Shown here piece after piece: positions 62,464 through 64,000 of a stretch of 64,000 bases of DNA. Origin of the DNA: Micromonospora endolithica (GTDB lineage: Bacteria; Actinomycetota; Actinomycetes; Mycobacteriales; Micromonosporaceae); assembly GCF_003626595.1 (NCBI RefSeq), contig NZ_RBAK01000002.1:372001-436000 (forward strand), read 5' to 3'. Each line of letters opens with the position of its first letter. Position 1 is the first letter of the stretch. Made by a program: the position numbers and the translations under genes. The notes under the pieces were generated by a model. The model searched no databases, was not told where the DNA came from, and saw only the letters and a program-made list of their open reading frames with translations.

Positions 62464-64000
62464 ATGCCTGAGCTGCGGTCGAAGACCTCCACGCACGGTC
62501 GGATGATGGCCGGCGCCCGGGCCCTGTGGCGGGCCACCGGGATGACCGACGACGACTTCGGTAAGCCGATCGTCGCCATCGCCAACAGTTTCACCCAGTT
62601 CGTACCCGGCCACGTCCACCTCAAGGACATGGGTGGCCTGGTCGCCGAGGCGGTGGCCGAGGCCGGCGGGGTGGGGCGGGAGTTCAACACCATCGCCGTC
62701 GACGACGGCATCGCGATGGGCCACGGCGGCATGCTCTACTCGCTGCCCAGCCGTGAGTTGATCGCCGACGCGGTGGAGTACATGGTCAACGCGCACTGCG
62801 CGGACGCCCTGGTCTGCATCTCGAACTGCGACAAGATCACCCCGGGGATGCTGCTCGCCGCACTACGGCTCAACATCCCCACCGTCTTCGTCTCCGGCGG
62901 CCCGATGGAGGCCGGCAAGACGACGGCGATCGACGGCGTCGTGCACGGCAAGATCGACCTGATCGACGCGATGATCGCCTCGTCCAACGAGTCGGTCACC
63001 GACGACCAGCTCGGCGAGATCGAACGCTCCGCCTGCCCGACCTGCGGCTCCTGCTCCGGCATGTTCACCGCCAACTCGATGAACTGCCTCACCGAGGCGA
63101 TCGGGCTCGCCCTGCCCGGCAACGGCTCCACGCTGGCCACCCACGCCGCGCGCCGGTCGCTCTTCGTCGAGGCCGGCCGCACCGCCGTGGAGATCGCCAA
63201 GCGGTGGTACGACGGCGACGACGCCTCGGTGCTGCCCCGCGCCATCGCCAACCGGGACGCGTTCGAGAACGCGGTCGCCCTGGACGTGGCCATGGGCGGG
63301 TCGACCAACACGATCCTGCACCTGCTCGCCGCCGCCCGCGAGGCCGAGCTGGACTTCGACGTGGCCGCCATCGACGCGGTCTCCCGGCGGGTGCCCTGCC
63401 TGGCCAAGGTCGCGCCGAACTCCCCGCAGTACCACATGGAGGACGTGCACCGGGCCGGCGGCATCCCCGCCATCCTCGGCGAACTGGACCGCGCCGGCCT
63501 GCTGCACCGCAACGTGCACAGCGTGCACTCCCCCGACCTGGACCGGTGGCTCGCCGACTGGGACGTCCGGGGCGGGTCACCGACGCCCGAGGCGCTGGAG
63601 TTGTTCCACGCCGCGCCGGGCGGGGTGCGCACCGTCGAACCGTTCTCCACCACCAACCGCTGGTCGACGCTGGACACCGACGCCGCCGGTGGCTGCATCC
63701 GGGACCGGGCGCACGCGTACAGCGCCGACGGTGGCCTGGCGATCCTGCACGGCAACCTGGCCCCGGACGGTTGCGTCGTCAAGACCGCCGGGGTGCCCGA
63801 GGAGTGCCTCACCTTCCGGGGCCCGGCGAAGGTGTACGAGTCGCAGGACGACGCCGTCACCGCCATCCTGGCCAAGCAGGTCGTCGCCGGTGACGTGGTG
63901 GTGATCCGCTACGAGGGCCCGAAGGGCGGCCCCGGCATGCAGGAGATGCTCTACCCCACCTCGTTCCTCAAGGGCCGGGGCCTGGGCCGGGCCTGCGCAC
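62464..64000 (+). CDS. ilvD: Dihydroxy-acid dehydratase, 5' part (runs off the window)
   Basis: IlvD dehydrates dihydroxy acids to 2-oxo acids with an Fe-S cluster. The 512 codons present, of about 615 expected, start [20 protein letters not shown]. They contain the cluster cysteines in [10 protein letters not shown] and [18 protein letters not shown], and near the edge [12 protein letters not shown]. The reading frame is open to the end. The start has no ribosome binding site but a CAGACT -10 at 7 bases. It is divergent from the GGDEF-EAL gene. Confidence 0.97.
   Translation, partial: MPELRSKTSTHGRMMAGARALWRATGMTDDDFGKPIVAIANSFTQFVPGHVHLKDMGGLVAEAVAEAGGVGREFNTIAVDDGIAMGHGGMLYSLPSRELIADAVEYMVNAHCADALVCISNCDKITPGMLLAALRLNIPTVFVSGGPMEAGKTTAIDGVVHGKIDLIDAMIASSNESVTDDQLGEIERSACPTCGSCSGMFTANSMNCLTEAIGLALPGNGSTLATHAARRSLFVEAGRTAVEIAKRWYDGDDASVLPRAIANRDAFENAVALDVAMGGSTNTILHLLAAAREAELDFDVAAIDAVSRRVPCLAKVAPNSPQYHMEDVHRAGGIPAILGELDRAGLLHRNVHSVHSPDLDRWLADWDVRGGSPTPEALELFHAAPGGVRTVEPFSTTNRWSTLDTDAAGGCIRDRAHAYSADGGLAILHGNLAPDGCVVKTAGVPEECLTFRGPAKVYESQDDAVTAILAKQVVAGDVVVIRYEGPKGGPGMQEMLYPTSFLKGRGLGRACA

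Overview
The window is chromosomal DNA of very high GC from an actinobacterium. The gene content points to the Micromonosporaceae, most likely Micromonospora or a close relative. Supporting signs are the XRE/DUF5753 regulator paired with DUF397, an HU protein with a long Lys/Ala tail, a CofC-type coenzyme F420 enzyme, frequent GTG starts, ATGA/GTGA start-stop overlaps, and many genes that look leaderless. The genus is an inference from style and remembered relatives, not from a search. I see no phage, plasmid, CRISPR array or intact insertion sequence.

Layout. 1-7.0 kb: start of a DivIVA-like gene, coaD, rsmD, an LPxTG-anchored surface protein, recG and a DAK2/FakA-like gene. 7.2-12.7 kb: rpmB, an acetyltransferase, thiL, a stand-alone RAM-domain protein, a DUF3515 protein, ddl, and a TPR-AAA+ ATPase. 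12.7-15.4 kb: a small unknown gene, the XRE/DUF397 pair and a ROK kinase. 15.5-20.1 kb: a tightly overlapping minus-strand run (plsC-like, gpsA, Cys/Met-type PLP enzyme, HemK-like methyltransferase) facing cofC and a small cold-shock-like protein. 20.2-25.0 kb: a polyphosphate group (ppk, CYTH-CHAD, NUDIX-phosphatase fusion). 25-31 kb: a membrane EEP protein, hupB, leuCD and the divergent ndgR-like regulator. 31.1-31.6 kb: two tRNA-Glu and one tRNA-Gln. 31.7-39 kb: an FAH-family enzyme, a membrane protein, a broken/intact pair of paralogues, a duplicated LtrA protein and arfB. 39.1-43.0 kb: a MoxR-DUF58-VWA-serine protease group. 43.2-48.2 kb: a secreted protein, a second EEP protein, cimA with its attenuator, a PRC-barrel protein and a phosphatase. 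48.3-64 kb: ilvE, leuB, ApbE, serA, a repeat-helix protein, ilvC-ilvN-ilvB with its attenuator, a GGDEF-EAL protein and the start of ilvD.

The unifying theme is branched-chain amino acid synthesis. Within 36 kb lie leuC, leuD, an NdgR-type regulator, cimA (citramalate route to isoleucine), ilvE, leuB, ilvC, ilvN, ilvB and ilvD, plus serA. Two of these units (cimA and ilvBNC) begin with a 10-residue leader peptide followed by an intrinsic terminator. The cimA leader carries Ile-Ile, and the ilvB leader carries Leu and Val codons. Both leader start codons sit 7 nt downstream of a -10-like hexamer, so the leader peptides themselves appear to be translated from leaderless mRNA. A shared CCAGAATTnnGG motif in the leuC/ndgR and leuB promoter regions is a candidate site for the regulator.

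The second theme is intergenic structure: several long hairpins and dispersed repeats lie between genes, including one family present twice in the window in opposite orientation. I found no convincing wholly new enzyme system. The most original points are the leaderless attenuators, the set of leaderless starts, the hairpin and repeat elements, and the gene-replacement scar at 34.0-35.5 kb.
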